This document shows, in pieces, positions 24,201 to 30,200 of a stretch of 64,000 nucleotides of DNA; positions within the stretch are counted from its first letter, which is position 1; every line of letters begins with the position of its first letter. A program made the position numbers and the translations under genes. The notes under the pieces are model-generated. The model did not search any database and was not told where the DNA came from. It saw only the letters and a list, made by a program, of their open reading frames with translations. Source of the stretch: Chitinophaga sp. Ak27 (GTDB taxonomy: Bacteria; Bacteroidota; Bacteroidia; Chitinophagales; Chitinophagaceae); contig NZ_JABAOB010000012.1 of assembly GCF_012726295.1 (NCBI RefSeq), forward strand, positions 214,141-278,140. The letters are read 5' to 3'.

Positions 24201-27200
24201 CGAAAGTAGCATCATTACTGATGATAAGGTAAGTCTGCGCAGCATTGGGCAGTGCGTTGTAAGGCACGGCTACCTGTACAGTGCCCACCGTACCGGTTTT
24301 TTGTGCACGCCATACTCTTGCCATGCGGTAATTGGCTACCGGGTGACCGGTCAGCGGTGTTTTAAAGAGACTACTGTTACCGTTGTCGCCCCATACCATG
24401 TATGATTTATCGGCAGTAAATGCATTGGCATTACTGTTGTTTGTTTCTGAGAGATTATTCAAACCGATGGCCAGTTGCATACCGCCGGTTGTATTGCGGG
24501 ATTGTTTCTGGTTCAGATCTTCTGCATCATCGCGGCCAATACCGGTGATGTTACTTCTATAACCGCTGTTGGCGGTGGCATCCCATATGGTATTTCCATC
24601 GGTGGCTAGGTAGTTGCTGGCGCCATTGTTCAACGTAATACCGTACTTGATAGCCATATAGCTATTCACCTTTTGTTGTTCAACCGGCGTAAGCGGATTG
24701 GTATATACGATGAGGTCGCCCATGCGGCCATTATAGGAGGTAGGGCTTGATGCCCAACCCAATTGGAAGCCGCTGCCATTACCGGTGAATATGCTGGTAT
24801 TATTACCGTTGGCTACATTCAAGCCATTCCTGTAAATGGATTGCTTGTTAGCGGCCAGGCTAATATCACTGGTTGTTGTCCAGAGAACAACAGAGTCATT
24901 GATGTTACCTGCGCTGTAAGTCAAACGGTTACTAACATAAGGAGCATCCCAGTACACAACATTATCTCCCCAGGTAGCGTGTAACGTAAACTGGGTGCCT
25001 GTTCCGGCAGGTTCGGTAAATACAACCGTGTTAAGATTAGTTGCCTGGCTGCCCGCATAGAATGCAGCAGCAGCATTGTAGGTACCATTTTTCAGGAAGG
25101 AACTACCGGTCATTGCATTAGGCGCACCGTTAAACCTTACTACCGGGTTAAAGTTCAAGTTCACTGCGGCATTATCCCTATAAATAGGCTGGTTCGCCGG
25201 TGTAGCCTGCGTTACATTATTCCCGTTGGGGCTATAATCATTCCAGCTGCTGATCGACATACTGTCGGCAGTAGCAGAAGTAGCAATATCCGCACGTAAC
25301 CATAACAGGTTGCCGCTGGCTACACCACCCGGATATTTCACCGCTGCTCCAAAAGTGAAGTAGATGCCATCGGGTAGCTGGCTACTGCTAAGGGTGATGG
25401 TCTTATCTGCATTCAATGGCAGCTCTTTGCTGATCGTCGCAAAAGTAGGATCTGTGCTGATCAACATATACACTTTGCTACCCGTTGCATTGGCCTTCAA
25501 GGTTATGTTCTGATCCGTCCAGTTGGTTTTGCCTACCTTCCAAATACGCGGCAGGCGACGGGTGGCATTGGTACCGCTTACAACTGTTGTGTAAGAGGTA
25601 GCAGACTGCCCATTATCTCCAAATACCAGGAATGATTTATCGTTGGTAATAGTATTGCTGTTCTGTTCGTTGGTCAGCGGAATATTGCTGCCCAGTGAAA
25701 GCGTTACAAACCCGGTATCTACGCTGAGTGATTGTTTGGTATTCAGTGCAGTAGCATCATCTCTACCAATACCTGTAATACGGGCTTTATAAATAGGATC
25801 AGCTGTCCAGTATTTGGAGCCATCAGTAGCCAGGTAATCCGTGGCCCCATTGCCGATGGTAATACCATATTTAAGGCCCAGGTAGGATTCTACGGACTGG
25901 CGCTCTGCATCAGATAATACGCGGTTGTAGGCGATCACCTCTCCCATATTACCCATCCAGTAAAGCCCCCTGGCAGCTGTAGTACGGGATCCAATAGAGA
26001 TAAGATTGGCGGTGAGTGGTGTTAAATTGATGGTACCCTGGTTGTCAAAGGTGTAATTTCCAAAAATACGAATTCCGTTCGGGGTATTATTGGCTTGGGT
26101 GGCACTAAAAATATAAGGTTTATTGGGCAGATAGGTATTAAGCCCGCCTATGCCCACTACTGATGCGGCATTCTCCAAATACTGTATCTGCCCGGTATTA
26201 ACGACCCGGAACTCCATTCCATGGGAACCGCCTACAGCACCACTACCAACAAGCTCTCTTGCTGATGCAAAGCCCGAACCGCTACCTACCGCAAAAACGG
26301 TGGCTGTAGCAGGGTCAATGCGCGTAGTAGTTATATCCAGGAAGTCATCTGTGCCATCGAATACGAGGCCGTAGTTGAAGTTGAGCGCTTTCGCATCAGT
26401 GATAGGCTGACTGCTCACCACGCCCTGTGCGGCGTCATTACCTTTATTACTATAGTCGCTCCAGTTGCTGCCGCCGGATATACCATCATCTGCACGTAAC
26501 CAGAAGCTAACTCCATTGTTAACGCCATTAGGACCAGTAACATTTTTTGCAAAAGTAAAGTAAGCGCCATCGGCCAGCAGGTTGCTGTTGAGCGTAACTA
26601 TACCATCGGCGTTCAGCGCATAGGCCACGTCGCCGGTACCGAAGGTGTTGTCGGTGCTTACCAACAGGTAAGTCCGTGCATTACCACCGGCAAGTTTTAT
26701 AGTGATATTCTGGTCTGCCCAGTTAGTCTTCTGTGCTTTGAAGACACGGCCCATGCGGCTGTTGACTTTACTGATACCGGTAACCGGTGTTTGGTAAGTT
26801 GTTGCACCGGCATCATCTCCGAAAGTGAAGAAGGAAAGATCATTAGTAATAGTGGTTGCATTGGCCTTATTGGAAATTGCCACGGAGGCACCCGCTGCGA
26901 TAGTCACGATACCAGTATCGGCAGCCACAGATTGTTTCTGCAGCAACATCCCCCTGTCATCACGGCCAATACCAGTGATATGTTTGGCATAAGCACCACC
27001 GGTAGCCGTCTTCCACATAGTAGTAGTACCATCGCTGGCGAGGTAATCCACCGGGGTATCTATACCTAATGTAAGGCCATAGCGCAACGCCATATAGGAT
27101 TGTACCTGCCGGCGTTCTATTGTGCTAAGCTTGCGGGAATATAATATTACTTCAGGTATATCGCCATTGAATACAGCATTATGACCAGCACCGATATAAT

Positions 27201-30200
27201 CCCGATTACCAACCGGCGACAGGAAGTTTACAGCGTTGGTATTATCTGTTAGTAATACTTTGCCATCAATACCGGCTGCCCAGTCATTGGTGGCACTCCA
27301 TATATTGAGCATATGTGAATTACGCACATTTACGCTGCCGGGGTATGCAAAGTTTCTACGCGCCGTGCCCGAGCCAAAGTAGGAATATTGATTGTTATTA
27401 CTCCATACATATACACTCTGACCACTTACATAAGTTCCTCCAAATTCAAAAGGATAACCAACAGCAGCACTGGCGGCATCAATATTGGATGTTTGAACAG
27501 AAAATATTTCGCCAGCAGTAAAAGTATTTGCTACCTCCGGCTGTTGTATGAAATAGTTGCCGTTGGGGCCAGTACCTACGAAACCGATAGCCGGGTTAAA
27601 ATTAAAGGAAGCTTCTTTCCAGGAGAGGCCACCTCCGTTAACAAGAGTCCAGGTACGACCGGAAGCACTCAACTCTTTCCATTGCGTAGCGTTATTCCCT
27701 CCTGCTACTGCGCTATCTGCCCTGGTCCATACTTCCAGCCCTGCTCCCACACCAGCCGGAGCTGCCTGCGTACTCGCGAAAGTGAAGTAGGCACCATCTG
27801 GCAACTGGTCGCTATCCAGTGTTATCACACCATTTGCATCCAGTGCATATGATTTATCGCCTGCACCAAAGGTATCGTCATTGCTCACTAACAGGTAGGT
27901 GGCATTATTTCCCCCGGTAAGTGATAAGGTAACAGGACTTTTAACCCAGTTGGTTCGGTCTGTTTTATAGATACGCGCCATGCGCACGTTGAGATTACCC
28001 AGGCCGGTAACTGCCTGGCTATATGTAGCCGGCTGGCCGTTGTCACTGAAAGTAAAGAAAGAAAGGTCATTGGCGATGTCAATGGCATTCTCAGCATTGG
28101 AGGCGGCGAGGCTGCTTCCTATGCCAATGGTTACATTAGCTCCATCGAGTTGTGAGCGGCTTTGCTTCTGCAACAAGGTACCATTATCATCTCTACCAAT
28201 ACCGGTGATGCGTTCACCGTAACCGGTGTTTTTAGTGACAGTCCACATCCGGGTAGTGCCATTGCTGGAGATATAATCAACAGGAGCACCAGCGCCAGTT
28301 TTCAATGTAAGCGCGTATTTCAGGCCCAGGTAACTGTTCACCTGCGCACGTTCAGTGGCGTTTAACTGCCTGTTGTAGAAGATCACTTCTGAAATACGGC
28401 CATTGAAGATAGAGTTATGTCCTGCACCGATGGCGTTGTTTAGCGCAGCTCCCCTCGAAAAATTAACGGGGAAGCTCGCGCTACTACCCATTGTTTTACC
28501 ATCAAAATTCAATGACCAGCTGCCAGGGGCACTCCAGTTATTTAATAAATGTGGCAGTTGTATATTAATGCCAGGCAATCCATAGCCAGGTCTTGTAGTA
28601 GTACCGAAGTGCGTATAGTGACTACCGTTATATACGTAGAACGGCGCTCCGCCTGCTACTGTTGGGTCACCACCAAATTCAAACGGGAAACTCACCGCCG
28701 TAGAAGTACCCGGCAGGTTAGATAACTGTACAGAAAATATTTCACCGGCAGTATAACCTTCAGTAAATTTCGGCACCGTGAAATAGTTATTTCCTGCGAA
28801 GCTGATTGCCGGGTTATAGTTAATGGTATTCTTTTCCCAACCTATGGGTATATTAGAAGCATTAACCGGCCATTCCCGCTGTACAGCCTGATCCTGCCAT
28901 TTGAGAATACTGCCGTCAACCACTGATGTGCCGGCATCCGCTTTTACCCATGTCTGCAAATTAGTCGCTACGCCACCCGGATATCGTTGTTGCTGGCCGA
29001 AGGTAAAGTAAGCGCCATTAGCCAGGTCTGCACTGCTCAGTGTCACCATTCCCGTACTGCTCAGTTTCAACTCCTTGGTAACTGTACCAAAAGCAGCATC
29101 TGTACTGATCAGCAGATAGTTATTCCCTGCGCCGCCTGCGAGCTGCAGCGTTATCTGCTGGCTGTTATCCCAGGAAGCGGTTTTCTGCACGCGCCATACG
29201 CGGCTCATACGCTGGTTAGCGTTGGCGCTGGTAACTGCCGTAAAGTAACCGGTGTTTCCTCCATTATCGCCAAAGGTGAAGAAGGCTTTATCCTGGGTGA
29301 AATTATTGCTGTTAGCAGCATTGGAAGCGGCAATCGCATTTCCCAGGGCAATGGTCACCATACCGCTATCCTGGCTCAGGGATTGTTTCTGGCTCAGCAT
29401 ACTGCAATCTTCACGGCCTATACCCGTGATACGTGTGCCATAACCTGTGTTGGCAGCGGCAGTCCATATCTGCACAGTGCCGTCGCTGTTAATATAATCT
29501 GTTGCGCCGGAATTAAGGGTGATACCATATTTGAGCGCCATATAAGATTCAATGCGCTGTATTTCGGCCGCTGTAAGATCACGGTTATAGATGAATACTT
29601 CCGGGATAAATACCTTTGAATACTCCGAGAAAGTAGCGCCGCCAACGTCTAATGTCCAGGCAGTACCATCTGCGGTGGGACCGTTTTTCACTACCGTACC
29701 ATTGCTTTTAAAGGCATAAGCGCCGCTGGCCGCTCTTTCAAAAGAGTAGAGTTTGCCTTTGGCGGTGATTGCATTACCTGTGTTCAGCCATCCTTCCACA
29801 TATAAGCGGTTTTCAAACCCAGCATGCCATCCCATTAATTTATTTCCACTGGAGCTATTAAATACACGACCGTTCTGAGAACCTTCCAATACGCCCATAC
29901 CCATAATGGAATAAGCACCAGACACGGCTGCCGAAGCAGGCGCCAGGTGCGCATCGTTACCATCATAATAAATAGCGGGGTTGAAGTTGACCATACCGGT
30001 GGTATTGTCCGGATCACCGACCACCGTCATATGATTGGCGTTACCAGAAATATCTCCCCAGTTTACGCCATTCACAGCCTGATCCGCCCGGTACCAGGCT
30101 ACTACGCCATTACTCACACAGGCAGGCCCTTTCGCCGCCATTGGAATTCCATTACTAAACTCGGATGTACCACAGGTATTGGCTGGAATGCGCAGCGTGG

